DNA of 64,000 nucleotides from Saturnia japonica (GCA_033032175.1 CM065313.1:12005327-12069326); one strand, 5' to 3'; shown: positions 45,021 to 55,793, counted from the first letter of the stretch. Notes: generated by a model not told the origin, from the sequence alone. Made by a program: numbers and translations.

Positions 45021-46190
45021 TTTACTATTTGGTTCCTTTATCGAGTTAAGCCAAGCTAGTGGCCTATGATCCGTATAAATTGTGAACTTCTTCCCGTATA
45101 AATAGGGTCGAAAATGCTTCGTAGCCCAGACTATTGCTAAAAGCTCTTTTTCGATGGTACTATATCGTGTCTCGGCGTCATTTAACGTACGGCTTGCATA
45201 CGCTATAGATTTATTGTTTCCAATGGGTCTTTGGGAAAGAACAGCTCCCAGCGCGAAGTTTGATGCATCCGTCGTAAGGACAAAAGGTTTGGAGTAGTCG
45301 GGGCATTATAGAAGTGGAGCATTAGTCAGCAGCTCTTTACACCTTTCAAATGCTTCGATGAACTCCGGTTTCGTATAGTCAATTTTATTTTTCTTTTTTA
45401 GACATGACGTCATGTGTTGTGTTAATTTGGCAAAATCTTTGATAAATTTACGATAGTAGCCCACCAGACCAAGAAAACTCTTTATTTCATTAGCTGTCCG
45501 TGGCAGGGGAAAGTCTAAAACGGCTTTAATTTTGTCATTATTGGGCATAAGGCCGTTTTTAGTTATTGTATGGCCTAAGTAAAGAACTTCTTTCCTTAAG
45601 AACTCACATTTGTCAAGTGTAACTTTTAGATTTGTTTTCCTGAGACGATCAAATATTTTGCGAAGCTTGTCAACGTGCTCCTGGAGACTAGACGAGTAAA
45701 CTATGATGTCATCAAGATATACCAAGCAATGTATACCTTGAAGGCCTCGCAGCACACTGTCCATGGCCCTTTGGAACTTTGCGGGCGCTGTTTTTAATCC
45801 GAAGGGCATCCTTTTGAACTCACAATGTCCCGTTTGGGTCGTAAAGGCTGTTTTCGCTCTGTCCGCTTCATTAACCTCTATTTGATGATACTCACTCGCC
45901 AGGTCGATAGCACTAAAATATTGAGATTTACCTAGTTTATCAAAGAGATCTGATATGTTCGGCAAGGGGTATTTGTCATCAGTCGTTATTTCGTTAAGGC
46001 GTCGGTAGTCAATTCTATACTTTCGTTCCCCAGAGGCGTCTAATTTATTTGGTACCAGGTGTACCGGTGTGCTCCAGGGCGAGTATGACTCCTGTATAAC
46101 AAACATTATCTTCCATCAGTTTCTGTACCTGTTTCTGTATTTCCTCATTTTGGCAAGGGGGATGACGATAAGGTCGTATTCACAGTTTTC
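45021..46190 (-). pseudogene. pol: Errantivirus reverse transcriptase and RNase H (pol N-terminal part)
   Basis: RT motifs: SPWSTPVHLVPNK, then AIDLASEYHQIEV (first Asp), FKRMPFGLKTAPAKFQRAM, and the YLDD box in CLVYLDDIIVYS, then the LGHTITKNGL and FLGLVGYYRKFI thumb motifs. Just upstream, PYRHPPCQNEEIQKQVQKLM is in a different frame from both the protease part before it and the RT after it, so two compensating indels lie between about 46190 and 46095. An in-frame TAA at 45306-45308 cuts RT from RNase H, whose TTDASNFALGAVLSQ and YTDHRPLAWL motifs continue in the same frame to 45020. Confidence 0.92.
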
Positions 46191-47192
46191 ATTTTTGAAT
46201 TTTGTTACTTCAAACGGTTCTTTAAATACAATGTCAACCTTTTTGTCTGAAGTATTTTGTATAACTGTCTCTGCGAAAAAGTTATCGCACTTAATAAGGG
46301 CAGTAGGCATTCGGACACCTTCCTGAAACTGCAAGAAATCTACGATTGCATCTCCATGCTGTAAGTTCACCGGGATTTTAACTCGCGTCTCAGATCGCGG
46401 TGGTAGGTTTATTTCATAGGATGGATTATATATAATGGGAATTTGTGCATTATGTGTAAGTAAAACTTGGTTTCTCATGTCTATATTTGCCGCTAACGTT
46501 TTTAAAAGGTCGGCTCCAATTAGTTCGTCATAGCGACCGTCTACGTCGTAGATGTAAAATTTATGAGGGAGAGTACTTTTAAACGTTTTCAACAATGGGA
46601 TGTAGATAACTTCGTTATGGAGACTTTGAGCATGAGTTCTTACAACTGTAAATGGTTCATGATATTTGAATTCACTGAAAAACTCGTCAGCTTTTGCCGG
46701 GCTGATAAAAGATCGGCTACTTCTGGTGTCAATGAGGAACTTAGAGTTTACTCCCGGAATTTCAATATGGGGTAATTTTAAGATGCTGTCACAATAATCC
46801 AGGTTTATTATCTCGCCGGACCTTCCGAGGCTGTGGTCCTGAAAATTTTCAGGTTCCTGAACTTCATTTTCATCCTGGTTTTCTAAATAGTAACAATCTC
46901 CTCCTGATGGATCATATGGCTGTTCCGGTTGTTCATTACAGGTATCGTTCATATTATAACAAGTATCGTAGTTGTTATCGGGCCCGTAATCTTGATAAGC
47001 GCTTGGTTCTTCCATGTAATATAAGTCGTTTTCGATCATATTTTGTCTTACAGGGGCTGTACGCATTGAAACATCGGTTTCGCCTAAGTTAGGCGCTTGC
47101 CGTTGAGTAGGTATGCCAAATTTAAATTGATTGTTTTGTGCATTGTATGGGTTTTGCATGCCGAACCTAGGACCTTGTTGGGGTATACCAAA
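46116..47192 (-). pseudogene. pro: Errantivirus aspartic protease region
   Basis: The 347-codon stretch is in the same frame as gag, beyond gag's nonsense codon. It starts with the last FKFGIP repeats of gag, then a Tyr/Asp/Asn-rich linker, then the retropepsin. The catalytic triad DTG reads DTR (about 46730-46722; AGA where GGA is expected), a change that should abolish activity. The second protease motif LIGADLL is present near residue 215. After it the frame runs out at 46116 because of an indel ahead of RT. Confidence 0.85.
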
Positions 47193-48167
47193 CTAAAATT
47201 GATTGGCTTGCGCATTATGATGGTTTTGCACACCGAATCTCGGTCCTTGTTGGGGTATGCCAAATTTAAATCCGCCGTGCTGAAAAGGGGCGCGTGGCTG
47301 CCCGAAGTGTGGTTGATTAAAATTACGTTGGTATTGATTCGGGGCTGGCCTATGTTGAAAGCCTTGAGGTTGCACAAATTGATTTGGTTGGACGAAATTA
47401 GGTCTAAACCCTTGGTTTTGCGGAATACCAAACTTAAATTGTGGCATCATATTGCTATTAAACGCAGGCTTAAAGCCTTGAACTATAGGAGGCGGTCTCA
47501 AGGAATTTTGTATATTTTGTGGCTGCGCTATATTATGTTTAATCGCCTTATGTTTAGCGTTATACTGAGTTTGGAAGTTTACCTCCTCCGTTACGATGCT
47601 AAGCGCGTCCTCCAGGTTAGAACACCCTTTCAAACGTACTATACGAATTAATTCTTCAGGTAGATTGTATAAAAATATGTTTAAAGCCGTGTTGTCATAT
47701 ATTATCATTTTAGCCTCTTTGATTCCTTCGTCGGTAAGTCTATTAACTTTTGAAAATAAGGAACTTCGCGTGTTTTGTATTCTATGGCAGAGCTGGATGT
47801 ACAATTCGCCGTGATTAAGTTTAATCGCCTCGAGTTCGAGCGCTATACATTCTTCCGAACGCGGGTCACCGAAATGTTGAGTTAAAACGTCTTTTAAACG
47901 TTCCCAAGTCGATATAGTTTGGTTATCACTAAGTAAAGCAGCAGCTTTTCCGATAAGCTTACTGCTTATTAGGTGAAATAGGTAAAGATCTTGCAATAAA
48001 TTTCCCTCAATTCTACTTCCGCTAAGTACATACTCACATTTAGATATAAATAAATTTAGTAATTTTTCATCACCGTCATACTTCGGGATTATACATGAAA
48101 ATTCTTGTGAAACAGTTCTAAAACTATTATTCTCTACACGCCGTGTTGAAGCCACGTTAGCTTCCAT
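47193..48167 (-). pseudogene. gag: Errantivirus gag
   Basis: Structural polyprotein starting at ATG 48167 (METNV-type start, here MEANVASTRR). Residues 1-200 are a helical capsid-like region without a zinc knuckle, as usual for errantiviral Gag. The C-terminal third is Asn/Gln/Pro/Phe-rich with tandem repeats built on FKFGIPQQGPRFG. In the fourth such repeat the Lys codon is a stop (TAG, 47193-47195), after which the repeat continues in frame (FGIPQQGPRFG). A truncated 324-residue product remains possible. Confidence 0.88.
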
Positions 48168-48527
48168 CTTAGCCTAGGTTTACTTATAATTACACAAATT
48201 AATCACGAAAATCAATAGTTTACCGATGTATGTGTAAACAAAATCAGATAAACGCAATCAATTAGATCAACGAATTTGGTTGATGAAAAGTATGGAAAAG
48301 AATGGGAATATGAAAAACGGGAAGTGAAAAGGTCTACTCACCAACCGCTCGATCCCATGTCCTCCTGAGTCTGGTTAATCGCCTGTTCGCGTACGGTATA
48401 GTTTCCCACGGGAGACAAAATTTATTTGGTTCGTGTTTTCGCGTTCGCGTCACTACTCGCGAAACCGATTTCGGAGTTTCCGATAATAGTGGTCGGAAAA
48501 TTCGCGAAAAATCCACAAGGCTGCGCC
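48168..48527 (-). other. Errantivirus leader and primer-binding site
   Basis: Immediately inside the 5' LTR the minus strand reads GGCGCAGCCTTGTGGA, complementary to the 3' end of a tRNA (with the LTR's final T it begins TGGCGC, as for the tRNA-Ser/Lys primers of insect errantiviruses). About 340 bp of untranslated leader follow up to the gag ATG. Confidence 0.8.
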
Positions 48528-48798
48528 AGTCAAACTTGGGGAAACCGTCGTAGCGTTTTAAAAAAATACAAAGTTTATTAAATCGCGAATTGAATTTTAA
48601 TTCGGCTGACTTCTTAGACGACTAATTACAGACTAACTTTCTTAAACTCTAAAGATTAAATGTAAGCTATGTATTTTTCCATAACATATCATCCGATACC
48701 CTGCGTCTGGGCGACCGGCGACATATCGTCAGCATAACAATCCTTGTTGTTACAATGTTAAGAACACAGGGCGAACGGATGACGGTGCCGTCATAACT
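48528..48798 (-). repeat. Errantivirus 5' LTR
   Basis: 271 bp, starting (minus strand) AGTTATGACGGCACCG and ending CCCCAAGTTTGACT. It contains AATAAA near its middle-right part (plus-strand TTTATT at about 48574), which is absent from the 3' LTR. Confidence 0.93.
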
Positions 48799-48802
48799 AC
48801 CT

Positions 48803-49380
48803 ATTAAATATTAGTTACCTACACAACAAAAAAGCAACTTAAAGCTTAAATATTTTATTTTTATTTTTAAAACCAAGCTTTTATTTATAAGTTATCTAAC
48901 TAAAAAGTGAATAAAAAATTTTAATGAATAAAGTTACAGGAGAAGGGTATCTTTGGTGACTAGTCAGAGGCGTAGGGCGTACATACCAAATGAAATTTAT
49001 AGAGTATAAACAAAGAACTTTATTTTTTTTTATATTTCTTAAAAAGCTTGAGGCTTCCGTTGAAGAGGAATGACGGTTTATTTTACAGTTAATTTAATTT
49101 AATGCTTTTTAGTTTACAATTCTATATAATAATAATCTATATGTGGCAGAAAGATAATAAAAACGGAGATTCAATGAAATCCAATGATTCAATAGATAAT
49201 CAATTCACGGAAGATGTAAAAAAAAGCAGTCATGAGTATTGCCGACAGAAGTGAAAACTTAAAACTAGTTCAAATGCGTTATGGTTTCTGCGCAACGTAC
49301 CTTGCGTACCTTTCACTTTAAAATCATTTATGTGTGTATACTTGTACCATAAACAGAGTCGTACTTAAGGAGCAAACTCC
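48803..49380. other. AT-rich flank of the provirus
   Basis: Nothing recognised. Confidence 0.5.
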
Positions 49381-50156
49381 AGTCGTGCGTCGGGATTAAA
49401 GCAGCTGCTACATATGTACCGGACGCCACTACCCCCCGGCATAAACACCGGCTGCGTAACATTTTTACCGCCCGGACGATCGTGTCGAAAAAGCAAATAT
49501 ACTTTATAATACGTATTCATCCGTCTCGTTAAACAGAGCGTGCCAGCGCCCACGCCCACGTAACCACCGTTCTCTCCGCAGAGGACGGGCGGTCAACTTC
49601 GCTCCCTCACACCCCCCACGTCCACCCTCTCCAGCGATAAACCCAAGCCTAGGTCCGTTCCTCGGCGTGAAGCCCTTGGGTCAGGCAACCGCTCGCGCGA
49701 TACAAGTGACACTATACGTGGAACACTTAGCTACCCACATACAACATTACACACGTGCACAACACACAGGTACATAGGTTCTGTAAGGGACCTTTTTTTT
49801 CTTTTTTTGCGCTAGTTAGTGTAGAAATACTTCCAAGTCACTAAATACACAGACACATTGTTCCTTCCTTCCTCCCAGGAGGAAGGAACATGTCTATGCG
49901 TGTATATTAGTTAGCTCGAATCGTAGGAGTAGGGATTCAGTTAGATTGCGACCTATTTGTATGTGCGACGACCGCCCGAACAGAGGTCCGGCCACCTTGG
50001 CACCCTCGTTCGAGCCGTCCAAAACTTTCGCAGTTGAGTGCTTTCTGCGTTCGCCCTCAAGTTCGGTGAAGCTGTAAAAGCCGCAGCGGCTTCAGGGCCC
50101 CTAAGGGAACAGTATAGTCAGATCTAAAAAAAAAAAAGAAAAAAGTCGTGCGTCGG
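49381..50156 (+). mobile_element. GC-rich retroelement (family R, longest copy) with 13-bp target duplication
   Basis: AGTCGTGCGTCGG occurs at 49381-49393 and again right after the A-rich tail at about 50144-50156, so the ~750 bp between are one retrotransposed unit on the plus strand. The left half is GC-rich (CCGCAGAGGACGGGCGGTCA; GCGTGAAGCCCTTGGGTCAG). The 3' end AGTTCGGTGAAGCTGTAAAA, then GGGCCCCTAAGG and AACAGTATAGTCAGATCT plus poly(A), is shared with the copies at 9.6, 15.0 and 55.9 kb. A palindrome TGTTCCTTCCTTCCTCCCAG and its mirror lies at 49860-49893. No open frame is convincing; it may be a SINE-like or deleted LINE derivative. Confidence 0.82.
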
Positions 50157-50520
50157 AGCTGATACACAGTTTTTAAGTTTATTAAAATAAACATTTCCCA
50201 CGCTGTCGCAACGTTACCTAACCCTCTTCTTCTTCTTATTTTGGCTCCGCAAAAAACACTGGTCTGTGTCAATGTTTTTAAGCCTTCGTAAAATTTTCTA
50301 TTGTTACACCCGTGGGTATTAAAAATGCCGATGATTGACGTGAAGAAGATTAATTTAAATTCTACACAGTTACAAATTGCACGAACTCGCAACACTGTTA
50401 TTTATTACACTGTGGTTTCGCTTCCTTTCTATCGCTCGTTGTTATCGCCTTATAATTCAAAACTGAACTGCCTTAGCACCGCGCCTGAGTCGCTTATATA
50501 CCTACACTAAACGACCGCAG
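50143..50520 (-). promoter_or_regulatory. TATA-Inr promoter-like block
   Basis: On the minus strand, TATATAAG at about 50502-50495 is followed 30-36 bp later by GGCAGTTCAGTTTTG, which contains arthropod initiator-like CAGT. It continues into ~350 bp of unusually open, GC-moderate sequence. The family R insertion splits whatever lay downstream. It may be a solo LTR or gene promoter; I cannot identify the transcript. Confidence 0.4.
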
Positions 50521-51639
50521 AAACATCGTCAGGCGTCGCGACTTTTCTTGATTTTTACTTTTAATGCTTCAAGAGAAGCCAAATTTGTCAGTACTAAATC
50601 AACACAAGCGAATACGGTAAGGTGCGCAGTAGACGAATGAGCGAAACGTACTAACTGGTGTCAGACGCATCTCCGTCTCATGCGTGGCGTCACTATCTGT
50701 CTCGGTCGCTCATGGCACACATGTCCACTATCCATCTCTCTCATCATTTTGCCGTAAAATTAAGAACCTATTCAGAGCTTGTGCGAATAAAAAACATTTG
50801 AACTGAGTAAAATGGGTTACCAAAAATCGGGTTTACTCGAGGTTTTTATTTTTTTACTAGTTTTTTGTTTAGTATGAAACTAACAAGTATTGTACCATTT
50901 TACAATCCTGATTAAATGCGCGAACTTTTAATGGCACTTGCCAAGGCACTTTAGTAATTTTTTTTAAAGGAGGGCCTTTCGAAATCATCCAATTTTGAAA
51001 ATTTAAATTCATAGTTTATAAATTAGTCTTAATTCTAGAAAACTTGTGGTAGTTGTGTCATTATTTTTGACTGAGGTTCTAGAAATGTTATTTAGGGTTA
51101 CGGTTCCAAAGTTTAAATGAAGAAAAATAATAAAAATTAATCACAATAACCGAAAAATTGTTACAGTTTGACAAAATTTCTAGGTTTTTCTTAAATGCCC
51201 ATAATTTCCAAACTGCATGGGATAGAAATTTTTTCTCATTTTTCTCATGATGGTTACAATCAATCCTGTCACCCCGTTTCGGCTTGACGTCGAATTCTGG
51301 GACACCCTGTATATGATAGTCAGATTCAAGAGGATTAGTATAGGCTATCTAACATTAGAGTAACACATCTCAGCTAGCCTTAAATATTGATTTTTGTTAA
51401 GTAAGTCGTAAGTCAACTCCTTTATTCGCATGCGCTGGTGTAATAGTTAATGAATGATACGTAAACATAACGTTCCGTAAAATTATTGGTCTTGAAAGTG
51501 TCTAAAAACCAGGCTCGAGTCTGTGACTATAGTACTGTAGTAGTAGTGGCGCGAATGAGCCGTGTGACTCATAACCTCGGACCCTCGAAGAGAACCCAGC
51601 AAAAAATTATTTGTGTATTTGATATCCTATTTATTGAGG
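50521..51639. other. Intergenic DNA with unassigned repeat scraps
   Basis: No gene. The string GGGACACCCTGTATATGATA at about 51299-51318 resembles a common insect transposon end, but no partner end was found. Confidence 0.4.
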
Positions 51640-51843
51640 AAGGGTATAGGCTATTTAACTTCACACTAAGACTCAACATAACCAACCATAACCATGAAAG
51701 TCAAGCAATCTGGAAAACTTTAGGCTAAAAGGGGAAGCGAGAACAATTATTATTATAATAGGCTACAGTGGTACCCGGATACGTTGGCGGTGCGATGTTT
51801 GTCGGATAAAATTAACACGGGTGAAACCGTGAGGCACAGCTAG
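51640..51843 (+). mobile_element. Helitron 3' end (family H1, copy 4, best terminus)
   Basis: Ends with hairpin CACGG-GTGAAA-CCGTG, AGGCACAG, CTAG at 51840-51843 and T. Upstream TTTATTGAGGAAGGGTATAG and ATACGTTGGCGGTGCG match the other H1 copies. Confidence 0.75.
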
Positions 51844-52002
51844 TATACAATAATTACACAGGTCTGCGAATTTTTTTTGTTTCAACGTTTTTAATTATTT
51901 TTTTTATTTCTTATAAATGTTCTAAAATTAACAAAAAACAATAGTCATATGATTTAAACCACGTCAAATTTACAAGATTCAGATGAATAAAGCTTTTTGA
52001 TT

Positions 52003-52130
52003 TAAAATAAATGGAGCAAAAAAATGTTTGCTTTGTCTCTGTACAACATCCAACAATAGTCCGCCATCATATTAACGTCCCAACGACTTTGATATCTACT
52101 TTCCATATCTTATACATCTTCAACCATCAA
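52003..52130 (-). pseudogene. Uncharacterised arthropod family, copy 2, C-terminal fragment
   Basis: The minus strand reads DMESRYQSRWDVNMMADYCW then MLYRDKAN and a stop near 52003. This corresponds to EKRYQGKWRPTMLADY...RD in copy 1 (8.2 kb). It is separated from the upstream part (55230-55793) by the hAT element. Confidence 0.7.
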
Positions 52131-52329
52131 CCATCAGTTGTAGTTCTTTCTACCTATAAAAAATCGTAAATCTATGGAAAACAATGTGCACACTGTCAAT
52201 CGATCGGGGATTCCCCCAAAATTTAATAACCCGTTCGCCCATAACCAACGCTAGTCAGGGGATTCCCTCGATATAGCGCTCGTCACTTGTATTGTGGATA
52301 GGGCCATTTCCTTTGTTTCCGATCGCATT

Positions 52330-53219
52330 CATTTCAATATTCTCTTACGTGAACGTGTGAACGTCTAGTGAAAAGTGTTTGTTAATTATTACATATTATT
52401 AACAACATTTTTTGTATAAAACCCGATTTAATATAGTCGATTTTTGAAGAAAATAAACAAGGTAAGTGAAGTATTTTTGTTATTACAGGTAATACTTACA
52501 TTTTTAATTCATTTAGTATCTAATAGCAGTATCTTAGATTATTTTGAAAAACCCTTCAATTATTTTATTCGCTTTTAATTACTGTGTATTTTAAAACTGT
52601 ATTATTGAGCCACAGCCATCCTAAATAATAAATAGGTACCCACAGAACGTATTTTAGACAGATTGCAGTAATATTTTTTTGTTTAGCCTGAGCAAGTATT
52701 ACTCTATCTACTAAAGGTATTTATTTATTAAAATAGGTTTTAAAGGCTTTGCTGGCGTAAATAGATTTTATTTATATTTCTACACGTTTTACGATACTAC
52801 TTTAGGTAATAATGTTTAATTGTAAATAATATACTTATTTATTATTTACTTACTTATTATTTTCCGATTTAATAGCAATGGGGTTTGGTTACAAAAATGG
52901 AAAATATATTAAGTTTAGATTTTTGATTGAAAGTAATCATAATCATATCATACAACTTCGGGTACGTTGATTTGGCTCCGAGATGAGTAGCTCGAGCACT
53001 CGTGGCACGGATATCACAATCAACGGTGGAGTATTTCACTAGTATTTTTCTAATAATACTTAAATACATATTTACACCCAGACGCAGGATTGTTAATTTA
53101 TATAAAAATATATTTCACAAAGCTAGTTACGTAACGTGTAGGTGTTTATTTACTGTTATAATTAGTTTATAAAATCAACGTATCACTTACTAACTAAAAA
53201 TATTTTTCATAACACCCAG
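52330..53219 (+). other. hAT 5' UTR exon and intron
   Basis: A donor AAG/GTAAGT at 52459-52467 (intron from 52462) and acceptor ending CACCCAG at 53219, with a perfect TACTAAC-type branch site at about 53188-53194, define a ~758-bp intron. It ends eight bases before the transposase ATG at 53228. Confidence 0.65.
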
Positions 53220-53227
53220 AACGAAAT

Positions 53228-55058
53228 ATGCCTCGGGGAATTCATACTTCGAAAAGAGAAAGCGAGTTTCAGCAGAGAAAAGCCAAAAAGGCTAAAATGG
53301 ATGAAACTCAGAGCATGTCCGGTTCTCTTTTCAAATATGTCACAAAAGCAGATAGCAGCCAAAGTTCAAGTAAAGTACCCGAGTCTCCTGTTGACGAAAG
53401 TTATGATTCACATCTTGGAGACTCATATTCAGATAGCAACATCGACAATACAGAATCAATGAAGGCGACCCAGGACTTTGACGGAATCAAAATAAATAAT
53501 GAAAATGACGCCGTTAATGCTACTTTCAGAGATAGCATTAGCTTCGAAGAATCAGTTCAACACTTGAGAGATGTTTCACATTGGAGTTTACCGATACCTG
53601 ATAATGTTCGCATTGACATAATAAAAAAGGGCAGTGAACATTTCCAGAACAAAGAAGGTTCCTACTGTATTTCGTCATGGTTCAAAGATTAAAGGTGATT
53701 CTCGTCATCTTTCACAGGAATGGTTTTATAAACAGATGCCTAGTGGGGAAAAAATTCTACGATCATGGATGGTATTTTCTCCTGTATCAAATAACATAAC
53801 ATAACATACAAACAACATTTACAACTGGAGTTCAGAAGTGGTGGAAAGTAAATCCTAAAGTATTGGACCATGAAACTTCATGTGAACATTTAGAAAATTT
53901 CGAAAAGTGGAAAACTTTGGAAATGAGTTTAAAATCTCACAAAACAATAGATGATGCAACCTTGCAATTAATGAATACGGAAAAACAGAAGTGGAAAAAT
54001 CTTTTATCTAGATTATTAGACATAACATTGTTTTAGGCTAAACAAAACCTAGCATTTCGTGGACATGATGAAACCCAAGGGTCGTCTAATAAAGGTAATT
54101 TCTTAGAACTAGTTAAACTGCTGTCAAAGTATGATGCAGTACTCAAAGAGCATATACTATATTTGGAGCAGGAAAAATCACCTAAAGTAACATATTTATT
54201 GCCAGAAATACAAAATGAGTTCATAAATGTTTAGCGAATCATTTAAAATGTCCGCTAAGGGAAGTGAACAATGCTCAGATTGCATTACAAAGTAAAGGTT
54301 TATGTGTTATTGAAATAATCATAAAACTAGAAGCAGTTCGTCTATTCATTGGAGAGAAACGGTTGCATCTAGCAGAAGAGGCAATAGATTTTGCTGTACA
54401 AAAATCAGAAAAATACAACATTTCGATGGAACGACGAATTCGTCGCAAGAAACGCATGCCCGGTGAGTTAGCATCGTCCACCGATGCTGGACTTACACTT
54501 AAGCGGAACTTCAAAAGGACATGTTAGAATGTCTTGACAGATTCAATATTGAACTCGAAACAAGAGTAAAGTCCATTAAAGACGTAGCTTCATTGTTTGA
54601 GGCTGTGCAGTCAAAGACCTTGCTTTCGGCAAACACTGAACAGTTAAAATTTGCTATATCAAAATTTACTAACCTTTACGATGAAGTATCAGAAACAGAA
54701 CTCCATTTAGAAATACCAAGATTGAGAAGACATTTAAAAGCGGCCAATATTACAGTCTCTAATTGGGTGACACTGGACTTTTTGAAATTTATTGTGTAAT
54801 GGGATTTTACAGAATCTCTTCCGAATCTAACGGTCGCACTAAAGTTATTTATAACAATATGTGCATCAGTTGCTTCATGTGAGAGAAGTTTCAGCAAATT
54901 AAAATTAATTAAAAATTACTTGCGGTCTACAATGACTGAAACCAGATTAAACAATCTTGGTATTTTAACGATAGAACATGAAGCAACATAAAATATAGAT
55001 TTTGAAGACGTGATTTCGGAGTTCGCTAGTGTCAAAGCTAGAAGGAAGAAATTTTAAT
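53228..55058 (+). pseudogene. hAT transposase (ZMYM1-like, HAT dimerisation domain), broken
   Basis: From ATG 53228, 154 codons: basic N-terminus (MPRGIHTSKRESEF), acidic Ser-rich linker, then DVSHWSLPIPDNVRIDIIKK and a stop at 53690. Beyond it, in shifted frames, come QEWFYKQMPSGEKILRSWMV, then a TTF-type zinc-finger remnant with an AACAT slippage repeat at 53788-53806. Next are WWKVNPKVLDHETSCEHL, NLAFRGHDE and KGNFLELVKLLSKYD (DUF4371-type core), and after a large internal deletion a C-terminal HAT dimerisation segment SCERSFSKLKLIKNYLRSTM followed by RLNNLGILTIEHE, ending KARRKKF and TAA near 55057. Several stops and frameshifts, and much of the catalytic core missing, make it non-functional. 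Confidence 0.88.
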
Positions 55059-55229
55059 TTTAACAAAGTAATTTGTTTCACATAATATTCAAATATTTGT
55101 AATAGATACTCGTATTTTAATAAAACGTAAATGATTATAACTTTTTTTATTTTAACAGTTTCGATTGAGTTTTGGGGTGATACCTATAAAATCCGCCTCG
55201 GATGCCACCTATGCTAGCTACGCCACTGA

Positions 55230-55793
55230 TTAGAACCTACGTTTTTATAGGCATTTAACATATCCTGAACAATATGTTTATAATTAGGATCTTTTATGTT
55301 ACCTAAAAAACTTGGAAACGACATTCCTAAAGCCATCCCAAGCATTTTTTTCTAAGGATGTCGTGACTTTTTGAAATTCTGCATCCTTAATAAGTTTCCT
55401 GATGATATTCCCGATGGTCCCGTAAATATTCCCTCTTTCAACTTAGCATCAGATAAACTAGGAAAACAGGAGCAAAGATACTTAAAAGTATTTTCAACTT
55501 GTGGCAATGCCTTCACAAACTGTTTCATCAAACCGTTTGACGTGAAGTTGTGGAAGCAGCATTTTATCAGGGTCTATATTTTTAATAATATAATTATAAT
55601 TTATAACTTTCTTGTTCTGCTGTCTCATTCACAAATATAACATGGGAATTTTGTATAACTTTGCTGTTGACCAAGAAGCATGTAAATAGTTTTCAAGTCA
55701 CCGCAAATTAACCATTTGTGTTTGGTGTACTTTATTTTCTCCAAAACACTTTTCAAATTTGCGTAAGTATCATAAAAGATCAGATCATAGTTT
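55230..55793 (-). pseudogene. Uncharacterised arthropod family, copy 2, central part
   Basis: Minus-strand peptides in order: KYTKHKWLICGDLKTIYMLL, GQQQSYTKFPCYICEWDSRT (about 55735-55625), LLPQLHVKRF and then in another frame GLMKQFVKALPQVE (55560-55500), FPSLSDAKLKEGIFTGP (55450-55405), and FLGNIKDPNYKHIVQDML then NAYKNVG up to the hAT junction. This extends the family beyond copy 1 at its N-terminal side with a Cys-rich GYTK-x-C-x-x-C-x-WDSR block. Frameshifts show it is dead. Confidence 0.72.

Larger units (their letters stand above)
38762..48802 (-). mobile_element. Endogenous errantivirus (gypsy-type) provirus with ACCT target duplication
   Basis: LTRs at 48528-48798 (5') and 38766-38982 (3') are flanked by ACCT at 38762-38765 and 48799-48802, the 4-bp duplication expected of errantiviral integrase. 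LTRs begin AGTTATGACGG, matching the AGTTA start I recall for insect errantiviruses. The order from 48.5 down to 38.9 kb is leader, gag, protease, RT, RNase H, integrase, env. Removing the 2.6-kb LINE inside env leaves about 7.5 kb, the normal size. Every gene carries at least one lesion, so the provirus is not infectious or mobile by itself. Confidence 0.95.
52131..55228 (+). mobile_element. hAT element lodged inside copy 2 of the unknown family
   Basis: The 3' terminus, read inward on the minus strand, is CAGTGGCGTAGCTAGCATAG, a typical hAT end, finishing at 55228. The element contains a hAT transposase gene on the plus strand, with a 5' UTR intron. Interruption of the family frame at 55229 and its resumption near 52130 bound the insertion. 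I could not identify the 5' terminal repeat or an 8-bp duplication, so the left boundary is approximate and some flanking sequence has probably been deleted. Confidence 0.75.

Noticed and set aside
52250..52275. hAT 5' terminal repeat at CAGGGGATTCCC
   Set aside because: It does not pair with the 3' terminus CAGTGGCGTAGC, and no 8-bp duplication matches; the string is a local GGGGATTCCC palindrome-like repeat.
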